From: Emydura subglobosa
Taxonomy: Eukaryota > Chordata > Testudines > Chelidae
Length of the DNA: 64,000 bases
Assembly (NCBI GenBank): GCA_007922225.1
Contig: ML679956.1
Span: 73,420,164 to 73,484,163, forward strand
Direction: 5' to 3'
Made by a program: the position numbers and the translations under genes. Every line of letters begins with the position of its first letter. Position 1 is the stretch's first letter. Of the stretch, positions 11,661 through 21,720 are shown piece by piece. The notes beneath the pieces were generated by a model that had not been told where the DNA came from, made no database searches, and worked only from the letters and a program-made list of their open reading frames with translations.

Positions 11661-12689
11661 ATCTTCTCTGCAATTGAAACAGGGAGGCTGCTCCTTTAGT
11701 GAACTACCAAGCAGATCCTCCGCAGTGCAAGCCTTGTCTACGTTCTGAAAATTACCCTCTTCCTTGAAGCAGATTTGAAGCACAGATTCTGAAGTTACAT
11801 TAAATGTAGTTTGTCCTTGTAGTTTGTCCTTGTTTATGCCAGCAGGTGAACCTTCAATGTTACCTTAGCTACATCCAGGGCTAATGCCTGTTGTCAGTAA
11901 CAGGTAGTTTTCGTGGTATGGACAAGGCTACAGTTGTCTAGAGGGAAGAATCCTTCCCACCCCCTAGAAAGATATTTTCAAAGGGGAGTTAGGATGTTGG
12001 CAGTTAGGCTGAAAATCAGTGGGAGCTTGGCACCTACGTGCCATTTGTGCCATTGGAAATGTCTCTCTAAGGGCAGGTCATGTCTGTATTACTCTCTCTC
12101 TGTAGATTCAGAAAGACAGAATGGCATCCGTTCACACTGGCTCACATTCAGAAGGTTCTCTGTGCAAATCCAAGGGCTAGAAATGCATTTTAAAAAAACC
12201 ACAAAAGTGTAGGTTGCAGAAACTGAGTAATTGCCCCACTAACCAAGGGAAGCTTCCTCCTCCGCAGTGGCAAATGAATGTGCCAGGCTCTAAGAGTTAA
12301 TATCCTAAATGCCATGGTGAGGAACACAGCATAGACAGACATGTATACTGGGCTGTTGGGCTCTGGACCATGCATTCATAGATGGCACAAAATAAAATAA
12401 AGATGGTGCTGATAATTTCTCTTGAGCTTTTTGGTTTCATTTCAAGCCCATTAGAGAATACAAAACACGTTTTTCTTTTATTCTGCTCCCTCAGGCTCTT
12501 CATGAATTATTTAGGTTAATATGTTAATTCATTCCAAATTAATGTTTTCCTCAAATCTCCAGTCATCCTGAGTGCTCTATTCATACCATCCAGATAATAA
12601 ATGGATCTGTAGGATTGTGACAGTAGCCCTAGTTATTAAAGAACAATTGCTGAAATGTGCAATATGCGCCTTATCTAAAGCATATTAAA
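11661..12689. other. No gene seen
   Basis: No exon recognised. The direct repeat TAGTTTGTCCTTG occurs twice in tandem at 11,808-11,832. Confidence 0.4.
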
Positions 12690-12747
12690 GTCAAGAGAAG
12701 TTTTTCCACTGACTTCAAAGGACTTTGGATCAGGCCCTATAATAACA

Positions 12748-12905
12748 CTTAATTCTTTTCATCAGTAGATCTCAAAACACTTTACAAAGGAGATAAGTGT
12801 CATTATCCCCATTTTATAGATGGGAAAACTGAGGCACAGAGGGTTCAAAGTCATGGGCAGAGCCAAGAATAAAACCCAGGTTTCCAGAGCACTAGTCTAG
12901 TACAA
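12748..12905 (-). repeat. MIR-type SINE, minus strand
   Basis: One of the best MIR matches in the window: CATTATCCCCATTTTATAGA, GGGAAAACTGAGGCACAGAG, then AAAACCCAGGTTTCCAGAGC. Just upstream, TTTGGATCAGGCCCTAT (12,724-12,740) is the end of a different palindromic MITE family. Confidence 0.8.
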
Positions 12906-15104
12906 TACATCGATGTACCATGTGTTCCATGTATCCAACACTGGCTATACAGTTACTCTTTATTGTCCTACACTGAGAGAAACAAGAATAAATATAAAGT
13001 CAGAGACAATCTAGAGGCCTTTGTCAAGCAAGAGAACTCAGTGGTAGGAAAAGAATGATCAAACAGCCAGGAATGGCAAGCGACATGGAAAAAATAGTCA
13101 TGAAGCTTTAAGTGTCCTATTTGTTTCCAAGATTTTTCATCTATTGTATTTTCTCACCAGATGCCTCCCCACCTGCACTTTTAACACATTTTGAAATCCT
13201 CAGAATAATAGATTCTCAAGATAATGCACCATCTTAAAGTAACACTAAGGAATACGTTAAATGAAGCCTTCATTCAAAATGTCCCATCACACTTGTAGCT
13301 AACAGCAGCCATTATCTCAAAATTATATTGAGCTTTCACTTTGTATTCTGGCCGAGATGGAAATTGTTCAATTTCAGCTAAGAAGAGGTCACAAATGTTT
13401 TCCCATGTGCAAGGTGGGGGAGGTAATATTTTTTATTGGACCATCTTCTGTGTTCCCACGTACAGGTAGCTGTGCCATAGTTCTTTATGCTAGAGAGAGC
13501 CGGCTGCAACAGGATGATCAAAGAAGTTGCCACTTTCTGTCTGTTTTCTCTCTGTATTCCACTAATTATGTATCACATCATTTTAATGGGCAAAAGTAAT
13601 TGAATATTCTAGTGTAGGGAAGACCCCCACCTTTTTAGGCACCTTCCTTTCACAGCACGCTACCCAACGAAACGCTGAGAGCATGAGCATGTGCCTCTTT
13701 CTATGTTGTCCATCAGGCCTGTGACAGGGGCTAGCAAGGAAGGCAATTGCCCAGGGACCTGGCAATTTAAAAGGGCTCAGGCAGATGGGAGGATACATAC
13801 GTATCCTCCTTTCCTCCACACTCCCACCTTCTCCTGAGGCCCCCATCGCTAACACTCTCTAACCCTCCCCTGAGCTGAGCTGATTTATTATTTGCCATGC
13901 AGTTTCCCGAGCGGCTGAGAAGGTGGGATCTGCTACTTAGCTTCCTGGGTTCCTCAGTAATCTCCTTGGGGAGTCTAAGGGAGCTGGGGAACTGGGTAGC
14001 AGATACTGCCTCCTCAGCTTTCCGGGAACCTGCATGGCACCTAATAAATAAGTGGAAACTTCTGGTGGAAGACGACTCGGACCTCAGCCATCCCTTTCTG
14101 AGGGAGGGAGGCATTGACAGTTCCGCTCTGTGGCCTGGAATTGCTGTCAGTGGACCTGACTGTCCATTATGATGTTCCTCAGCTCATCCATAAGTCTCCT
14201 ACACCCTGCTTACATTTAAATCCTTCTTAAAGGGCCCTCTTCTACCCTGCTGCCTACAGTGAATCTAACTGATCCGACGGGGGGAAAAATCCCTATTGGC
14301 TGTTTGTCTTCTTCTTACTGCTGTCTGTCTGTCCTTAGACTTGTGCACTCTCCAGGAAAGGGACTATCCCTTCTTAAGTGTCTGTAAAGTGCCTACCATA
14401 CTGTGGGGTCAATCATAAGTTCATTATAACAACAAACTGCTCTACCTTTGTTAGAAGTCAACAACTGGTCCCTGAAGAGATTGTCTGAGACAAGTTTCAC
14501 TCTGAATGAAATGCATCCCTGTGCAGAGCGGGCCCTGCACAAAACCAATATTCTAAGTAAGTGTGATTCTATCTATGTAGTCAACCCATAATACCAACAT
14601 TCAAATCTAACCCTTTTCATTTGTTTCTTTTAACGTGAAAGAAACTGCATGTTGCTATCAGTGCCTTCAATTTAAATGACCTGTTAATTGTTTCCTAACA
14701 TCAAGGACAGAATTTACAATCAGACAATTAAGATCATCACCCTATGTAGTTTTGTAGAGGGAAAAGCAATGGGTTTCTACAGAAACTTAATAATATTCCA
14801 TAGAAATTATAGAATAAACTAGAGGACCAGAACCTCGGCTATGCCTTAGGTGCACAGCACAATTGAATAATGGCAAGCCACAGGGGCCTTCGTGTTGCTT
14901 CTGATCTTGATTTTGTCTTTATCAGGGCTGATCCCCCAGCAAAATTTAAAACAGCCTAAAGGACTCTGTAAATTATACTGGCTGATAACAGCCCCCAGGG
15001 TTTGACTCAGCTCCAGAGAACAGCAGAGTGTAGGGAAGCTCTATTACCAGAATGCTTTGTGTCTCTATGCATGTAAATAGTTACCAGACAAGGTGCCAGT
15101 AGAT
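12906..15104. other. No gene seen; minor repeat pieces
   Basis: No convincing exon. 13,720-13,785 (GCAATTGCCCAGGGACCTGG, then AATTTAAAAGGGCTCAGG) resembles the end of a hAT-type nonautonomous element. 14,340-14,415 resembles the 3' tail of a MIR-like SINE. The overlapping small frames at 13.6-14.2 kb are not conserved in any way I can see. Confidence 0.4.
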
Positions 15105-15228
15105 TAGGGTGATCAGATGACCCGATTTTAGAGGGACAGTCCCAATATTCAGGGCTTTTTCTTAAATGGGTGCCTACTACCCCTCTTCCCCTCTCCTGAT
15201 TTTTCACATTTGCTATCTGATCACCCTG
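15105..15228. mobile_element. Nonautonomous hAT-type DNA transposon (MITE), 124 bp
   Basis: The 14-bp ends TAGGGTGATCAGAT and ATCTGATCACCCTG are inverted repeats with one mismatch at the outermost base. Identical 8-bp direct repeats CAGTAGAT flank them (15,097-15,104 and 15,229-15,236). An 8-bp target duplication with short inverted ends is the hallmark of hAT transposition. At 124 bp it cannot encode a transposase and must have been mobilised in trans. Confidence 0.88.
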
Positions 15229-15236
15229 CAGTAGAT

Positions 15237-16064
15237 GGTACTCAAGAATATGTTCTGGGTTTCACTAGCTCAGTAAAAGGTATTGCTGGGCACTGCAAAT
15301 GGCTTCCTTTGTGCAGCTCTTTATATCCATTCTGACCAGCCTCGGACATGCCTCTTTTCTCTGGCCATGGTCCCAGGGAGGGGATAGGCATAAAAGCTGG
15401 TATTCTGTCACTAGATAGATTCTTCTCTGACCACCAATAAGGCTTTCTAGTTGCCCTGCCCTGGATCTCAACCCATTGGTCTCAGCAGCGGAATCCTGTA
15501 TCATGGCACCAATTTACTCCCCCAAACTGTGCACAGCTCTCTCAGTCCTCTCTAAATTCTGGGTAATTCTCAGTCACATGGGAGGTTTGTCAATAATGCT
15601 CAGATTACTGGGACTAAGTCACTCTTCCTTAGCTTTTCCCTGGCCTTCTCTGGGTTCAGTTATCCCTACAATCATAGATGAAGATTGTTATTTTACTAAT
15701 CAGTCAGTTCAAATAATCTAGTTTAACAAAACTAACTGGATTTACGAGAGGCTTTTTTCAAGTGTAGCCCTCTTAGTTATGCAGCTCAGAGTATGGAAAC
15801 CATCACCTGGAGATGACTCAGGGACAGAATTTTTCTTTCAGAATATTTTTTTCAGGGTTAAATGGGGGGCAATATAGGTATTAGTATATTAGAAGAGCGG
15901 TCAATGGTCCATCTAGTGGCTAAAATGGATGCTAAACAGGCATCAAAATTCACATAACATAATTTAATAGAGAATTATGATCTATTTTGCCTATAGATTG
16001 CTACAACATGGGGAAAAATTAGTTTTGAACGTAAGAGGGGTCAGGTTCTTCCCTGTGAGAAGTT
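15237..16064. other. No gene seen
   Basis: No exon or repeat recognised with confidence. The opposing frames at 15.27-15.72 kb are short and unsupported. Confidence 0.4.
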
Positions 16065-16300
16065 GCATGGTGTTGCAGGTAGGTTGCTAGACTCAGTGTC
16101 AGGAAACCTCAGATCTATTCCCAGCTCTGGTGCTGACCTGCTGCGCCTCTGTTTCCTCTCCCACTCTTTGCATATCTTGTCTATTTAGCTTTTAAGCACT
16201 TTGAGGCAGGAGCTCTCTCTATCTGTACACTGCCTAGGACAAAGGAGCCCTGCATTTGTTTGGGGCCTGTAAGTGTTCGTGCAATATAAATAATAGCAGC
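16065..16300 (+). repeat. MIR-like CORE-SINE with 3' tail, plus strand
   Basis: Plus-oriented core (AGGTTGCTAGACTCAGTG, TTCCCAGCTCTGGTGCTGAC, CTGCGCCTCTGTTTCCTC) followed by the tail TCTGTACACTGCCTAGGACA and GGGGCCTGTAAGTG. The same tail occurs at 24,250-24,320. Confidence 0.65.
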
Positions 16301-16839
16301 ATCAGTATAGTACTGCACACAAAAAACTACATTAAACAAACATTATTAGCGTTGGAAAGTCAAGCACTCAGAAGTTAGGACGTGGCAGCACTAAGGTTGC
16401 CCGTGCAATGCTAATTCAATCTCTTTGTGAATATGCATTTTGGTACAGTCTTTATATGCTCACATACTAGTTTCCTGTGGAATAGGTTTTTTTTCCCCAC
16501 TGAGAGCATAGGAGAGATAGGTTCCTTGCTCTCCTGCCAGTGCCCATCCCCATCCTGGACCAGAGCAGCAATTTAGAGGGAAGGTCTTGCTTTGCCACTG
16601 GGATGGAGCATGCTCAATTGCTCTGAGGATGGCGCAGACACAGTCTGGCTGGGACTAAGAAATGTGAGAGGCTGGAGCATGTGCAGAGAGGATGGAATCT
16701 TCTTAGATTTTAGCTGACAAAATCTCTGAAGTCTCTATTCAGGGTATGTGAAGTTTGATTTTTTTCAAAGGTTTATAAATTGGTCAGATTAGGACATATT
16801 TTCACAGGGATAGCAAAAGATATCTCCTTCACACAAAGG

Positions 16840-17160
16840 CCACCCGCCTGCCAAGTTTCATGTGCCGTCTCAAAGAAAAGATCGCCAGAATGTTTAACAT
16901 AAGCAAAACAACTTTGTCTTTAGCCTCATTCTCAGAAATAGCTGAACCATTCTGGCAGAAAGTTCCTCCCCCCACAAAAAAAAAAAAAAAAAAATCATCT
17001 TGTGGCAGTTACCAGAACTGAAGAACTTCAGCCCAAATGGTTAAAATTTGGTAAAGTTATAAGCAACAGAAAACAGGGTCTTTTCATTTGACTGTCAGGC
17101 GATCTTAACAGTAGCTCATTCTACCAGCCCTGCCTATAGTAAATAGGTTAACTGCCATCC
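16840..17160. repeat. Unnamed interspersed repeat, copy A
   Basis: Shares order and sequence with 24,830-25,115. Both have a TTTCA(A/T)GT start, AACATAAG/AATATGGA, TAGCCTCATTCTCAGAAATA against TAACCTCATCCTTGGAAATG, GAAAACAGGG, and ACCAGCCCTGCCTATAGTAA against ACCAGCTCTGCCTATACATA. A poly(A) run of about 20 bases (16,976-16,995) interrupts copy A. I do not recognise the family; it may be the untranslated end of an old LINE. Confidence 0.6.
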
Positions 17161-17179
17161 TACCTAGTGTGACTGCAGA

Positions 17180-17460
17180 TTCCAGGACATTCAGGAAGAT
17201 GTTTTTTTCCTCCAAACTTCACAAGTGGTGTAATTCAATAAAATCCAGTGGCAGTGAGTTCCACAAATTAGTGACCTGCTTTAAATGAGTTCCCCCTGCC
17301 CTCTTCATTTTAAATCGGTTGCCCTTCCATTATGTTTTATGGTATCTGAAAAAAAGGCTGCTATTTCTATTTCATCATCGCTTTACGATCTAGCTGTATC
17401 CATTTCTCTACCCAAAACTTTACAAATAATATAGGGCTCAACCTTGAAGATCTTATGAAC
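17180..17460 (-). mobile_element. CR1-family fragment, minus strand
   Basis: ATCCAGTGGCAGTGAGTTCC, ACAAATTAGTGACCTGCTTT and TTGCCCTTCCATTATG resemble the reverse complement of a CR1 ORF2 C-terminus of an older subfamily. Diverged, with no open frame. Confidence 0.6.
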
Positions 17461-17574
17461 AAAAAAGCCTTCAATTTTATGGAAAAGTCTTATAGAATTT
17501 AATAAGGATTGGGGCTGGTATTTTTAAAAGCATCGCAGAGAGTGTCCAGTTCCCATTAATTAGCACATTTGGTC

Positions 17575-17670
17575 CCTAGGCCTGGGTTCACAGAGGTAGT
17601 TAGGTTCCTAACTTCCATTGAAATCACTGGAAATTAGGAGCCTAAATATCTTTGTGGATTGTGGCCTTGG
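17575..17670. repeat. Palindromic MITE, diverged
   Basis: GGTAGTTAGGTTCCTAACTT and TTAGGAGCCTAAATATCTTT form the arms around a CCATTGAAATC centre, as in the better copy at 19,807-19,893. Outer ends GGCCTGGGTTCACAGAG and CTTTGTGGATTGTGGCC also pair imperfectly. Confidence 0.6.
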
Positions 17671-18069
17671 CACTTACAGCACAAATGATAATAATATTGC
17701 TCTCTACTTTTCTGGCTTTTTAGGAGTTGTTCTGAGCTCTGCACTTCTGCAAAATGTATAAGGCTGCTTTCGTGTGGGTGTGATTTACTCCACTGCTCTT
17801 CCTAGCAGCTGGAATGTTCATTGATTTGAATAGGAATTTAGTGCCTGGGTGCTTTTGAAAATCCCAGTAGGTACCTATATATTAATATCTATAGCTAAAA
17901 TCTAAATATCTTTAAAAAACTATCCCTAAGGGAAGGCGCTAATAAAACAGGGAACTGAACAGAGGTTCCCCAAGCTCATCCTCTAGCACTGGACCTTCCT
18001 TTCTCCTTTCAGAGCCAAACAAAATCCCTGAAGCAGCCTCTGCAAAATAGCCACTGGTGAGCCAGAGAA

Positions 18070-18520
18070 ACTGAGACAACAGCTGGGTTCAGTTTTCTAA
18101 TGGATCCTACTGAACCTTATTGGAGGGCAACCTTATTGGTTGATTTAGTTCACTTCTGACCATTTTGAGCTCTGCTTCCAAGTATAAAAGTCTTACTGTT
18201 AAGAGCTGATCGGGTGTGGGGGATAGACTTTGTAGGAGATGTTGAGAAGGGAGGTTTTCTATTGAAGTGTTATCCTAAGAGTGTTTTCTGCAGAAATATT
18301 TTACTTAATGGAATATGTTTCTTTAGAGAGGAATTCCTCAGAGATCTTTTTTCCCTGTGCAGAAATCTGGTTTAGGAATTCCCAACAAGTCTTTTTTCCC
18401 TCTCTGCTACTTGAGAGACTTTTTATGGTACAACAATTTTTTATTAATTTCTATGGTACCTTCTGTTTTGGTGTAACTTGAGACACAGTTTTTGTTGTAT
18501 GAAATAAACATTTTAATATA
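18070..18520 (+). mobile_element. TATA-to-poly(A) unit, probably a solo LTR
   Basis: A TATA box (AAGTATAAAAG, 18,179-18,189) is followed about 315 bp downstream by a poly(A) signal (GAAATAAAC, about 18,500-18,508). Between them is one short frame (66 codons, 18,281-18,481) with no recognisable domain. Promoter plus polyadenylation signal within about 450 bp fits a solo LTR. A short transcribed gene is a weaker alternative. I could not fix the ends or find target duplications. Confidence 0.35.
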
Positions 18521-19199
18521 ATAAATAAATAAGAAACATAATAGTTTATGCCTTTAATCTGCGTGATTTATCCCCCACCACCACAAGCACCCCAAAGTTT
18601 GGATTTTCTCAAAATCCACAATGGGATTTGGATACTATTGTAGCAAATAACCCGTGGGTGTGTTTTCCACCCAATAAAAAATGTCCTGGGACAATAGCAA
18701 GAAATGAACATCTCTCATCTCTGGGACCTTCAAGATCCTGATCAGGATTTGGCTGTTGAGGCTTCAGCCTGTGGTCCTATCAGATCTTTTAGTGAAATGT
18801 CCTCAGAGCTGTACAAAAAAAACCTCAGGTGATATTCAAAGGGCATCAGCTGAAAGAGACATAGACCAGAATTTCCAAAAGTAACTAGTGATTTTGGTTG
18901 CCTTCATATTTGCACAAGTCTATGTAAAGTACAATGGCCCTGTTCTTATTTATGTCTCATGCATTAGTAGTGATTCTTTTTCTTTTGTAGATAGATTCCT
19001 AGGACAATTTCCTACCAAGTTACAATAGTTTTAAATGAGGTAAATGCTAATAGGTGACATATTTACCCTGCCTGCTGCACAGTGTATGTGTGAATACACA
19101 AACACACAAAATGGTCCATGGTCCAACCTCACATTCCCTGTAGTTTGCTTTTATTCTTGATTTATTGTTATTATTACTACCTGTATTGTCAGAGTGGAT
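18521..19199. other. No gene seen
   Basis: No exon or well-defined repeat recognised. Confidence 0.4.
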
Positions 19200-19300
19200 A
19201 GAGGCTCCAGTCAGGTATCAAGGCCTCGTTGTGCTAAGCACTGTACAAACATAATAAAAAGAGAGCATTCCTGCCTCCAGGAGATTACAGGATGAGTTTA
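19200..19300 (-). repeat. MIR-like SINE tail, minus strand
   Basis: TTGTGCTAAGCACTGTACAA, then ACATAATAAAAAGAGAGC and CCTGCCTCCAGGAGATTACA, are the reverse complement of the 3' tail of the sauropsid MIR-like SINE (compare 39,430-39,530). Confidence 0.55.
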
Positions 19301-19806
19301 TGACAGGAGATGGGTATGTAAACAGGTAATAGGGCAAATTATACATGCTCCCCTTCTGGGACTTCACTTTAGTCCTTAGCTGGAGCAAAGGCCAAAGTTC
19401 TCCTTTACTGGGAAGAACTAAAGTCAGATCCAGCACACTTGTATTTAAACCCTCTTGATGTATGGAGGTCATTCAGTCCCTACAGAAACGCAGACCACTG
19501 CAGGTGAAACACTACAACTGTTTAACAGTGCACAGTATCTTGGAACAAAGGCTTAGGATAGGAAGTGAGGGATATCTTGTCCAGCTGATAGTGGAGGAGT
19601 AATTAGGCGGGCAGAACGTAATTATCCAAGCTGGGATTTGAAAAGGAAATGAGACTGAACATCTCTATTTCTTGGGAAATGTGCCAAAAGCAAGTTGATT
19701 AAAATGGTGAGGGCTCTGGTTTAATGTTGCATCTGAGAGATGAAATCTCCAGGGGGACAGTTGGGTGATAGGTTTAGAGCTGATCCAGAGGGAAGTGAAG
19801 CATCAA

Positions 19807-19893
19807 GGGCCAAATCCTCAAAGAGATTCAGGTGCCTAACTCCATTGAAATCAATGGGAGTTAGGTGCCTAAAACGTTTAAAGGATCTGGGTC
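19807..19893. repeat. Palindromic MITE, complete copy, 87 bp
   Basis: Almost perfect palindrome. The left arm runs GGGCCAAATCCTCAAAGAGA, TTCAGGTGCCTAACTCC. The right arm runs GGGAGTTAGGTGCCTAAAAC, GTTTAAAGGATCTGGGTC. The short centre is ATTGAAATCAAT. As RNA or single strand it would fold into one long hairpin. It is the best local copy of a family with pieces at 11.46, 17.6, 20.6 and 21.6 kb. Confidence 0.75.
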
Positions 19894-19973
19894 ATATTGA
19901 ATCACCAGCATTTACTTCTTACAGCCTCTGGGCTCACCTGGGAGGTCTCCTATCCTACTGCTGACCAGGACTG

Positions 19974-20739
19974 ACCATTGCTTAGCTTATGCGTTCTGAT
20001 AAAATCAGAGCCTGTGGTATTATGAGCTGCATTTTTTGTCATCTTCTGAAAGGTTGGCTCCTCACCAATTCCAATGACAAATTTCTTTGTGCATCGTTCT
20101 ACCTGCAGGCTGCAATTATTATTAGTGTGAGGACTGCACAATGAAAACTGTTGATACCTGCCTGCTGCTCTCCTTAAAATAGACACAAAATCACTGTCAT
20201 TGGTGTTTCTTTTGTTTGCGCAGCAGCTCTGCTGACTTAATATTCTCCCTGTGTTGGCAATCATCGTGCGGTATGTGAGAGATCGAGATTTCGGTTTAAA
20301 TGGAAGTATGCATCAATTGGAATAAACATCTGGTGAGGAACTTAGAGCTAGAGGAACAATACTGGGGACAATAGAATGCAATGAGCTTGCAATGTGGATG
20401 GTAGGTGCTAAATTGTGCTCTCTGATATATGGAGATGCGTTAAGGTATCAGCAGATGCATTCAGTAACGATGGTAAAAGAGTTCTGTTAAATAATAGATC
20501 CAAATCCATCTTGACCTTGAACCATATTTTTTAGATTAAAAATAACCTGCGTTATTATCATATATTATTTGTATTGCAGTAGGGTCACATCTAAAAAGGT
20601 ATTTAAGTGCCAAAAGATGGAGTTAGATACCTAATAGGATTCTCTGAAACACCTAATTTGATACTAACTGGTACTTTAATCCAACAGAGGAAGGTATAAT
20701 TAGAGCCAGTGGTTGGAAGTGAAAGCCAGACAAATTCAA
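19974..20739. other. No confirmed gene; one weak exon-like segment
   Basis: A minus-strand 70-bp segment (20,103-20,172) is bounded by acceptor-like and donor-like signals (see findings) but has no recognisable product. 20,588-20,655 holds a decayed palindromic MITE. The rest shows nothing. Confidence 0.35.
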
Positions 20740-20980
20740 ATTAGCAACAAGGAACAATTTTTAACAGTGAGGGAAATTCACCATTGGAATAAATCACCAA
20801 AAGAGGTGATGGATTCTTCATCACTTGGCATCTTCAGATCAAGACTGGATGCCTTTGTGGAAGATATGCTTGAGTCAAGTTATTGAATTCAATATAGGTT
20901 TTACTGTGTGAAATTCAGTGGCCTTTGTGATGGAAGTGGTCAGATGGTGTGATCTACTGGTTTTAAAATATCTGCATCAT
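20740..20980 (+). mobile_element. CR1 3' end, plus strand
   Basis: TTTTTAACAGTGAGGGAAAT, CACCAAAAGAGGTGATGGAT, TCTTCAGATCAAGACTGGAT and GCCTTTGTGATGGAAGTGGT follow the order of the CR1 ORF2 C-terminus and 3' UTR. Truncated at its 5' side as usual. Confidence 0.8.
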
Positions 20981-21489
20981 ATATTTGTTGTTGTTTTTTA
21001 AAAGGAATTTTCCCCTCTTTTGTACAATCTGATAAAAAAACAAAACAAAATTCACTATGTATTTGTATTATACAGATGGTATATTATACAAAATTATTAT
21101 TATACAAAATTCATTGTGTTTAATTGTATACAAATGTAATTGTAAATACAAAACATTTCAATTGTCTCCTAATGTTTTCAAGTAAAAATAAAATGGGTTT
21201 TTTCCTTTATATATAGAATGAAGAGGATAGTTAAGTTATATTTCACAACATGAAATGCCAGTTATAAAGAGTAAAACGATAAAAAGAATGGAGTACCTGA
21301 ATTTCCCTCTACCCCCAACTGACTTCAAGCAGAAATTGCCTGAGTGAGATGTGCACAAGAGAGGGGTTGGTAATTACAAAGAACAAACTCTCAAGGGCCA
21401 AACCCTCGGGTGGCATGGCTTACTGTATCTCTATTGAAGTCAACACAACTACACCGATTTACGCCAGATGAGAACGTAAGAGAAGAAGG
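20981..21489. other. No gene seen; AT-rich
   Basis: AT-rich with local imperfect duplications of TATTATACAAAATT around 21,070-21,120. 21,395-21,480 (AGGGCCAAACCCTCG, ATTGAAGTCAACAC) resembles a palindromic MITE fragment. Confidence 0.4.
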
Positions 21490-21720
21490 ATGGGTCAGTG
21501 GTCGGGGTTGCTAGCCTGAGCCCTCAGTTCAATTCTATGTGCTGCTACAGACTTCTTGGGTGACCTTGGGTAAATCAGTTGGGCCCAGCTCCTCGAAGAT
21601 ATTTAGGGGCCTACCTCTCATACCTTTGAGGATCAGTTCCTCATCTATTAAATGGAGATAAGAGCACTTCTCTACATCACAGGGGAGTCAGGAGGATCAG
21701 AGAGGGTGGAAGCTTGCTCT
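21490..21720 (+). repeat. MIR-like SINE, plus strand, interrupted by a MITE
   Basis: MIR-type segments TTCTTGGGTGACCTTGGGTA, then TCCTCATCTATTAAATGGAG, are separated by a palindromic MITE at about 21,580-21,637 (GGGCCCAGCTCCTCGAAGAT, then CATACCTTTGAGGATC). The break falls exactly where the SINE should be continuous, so the MITE inserted into the older SINE. Confidence 0.65.
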
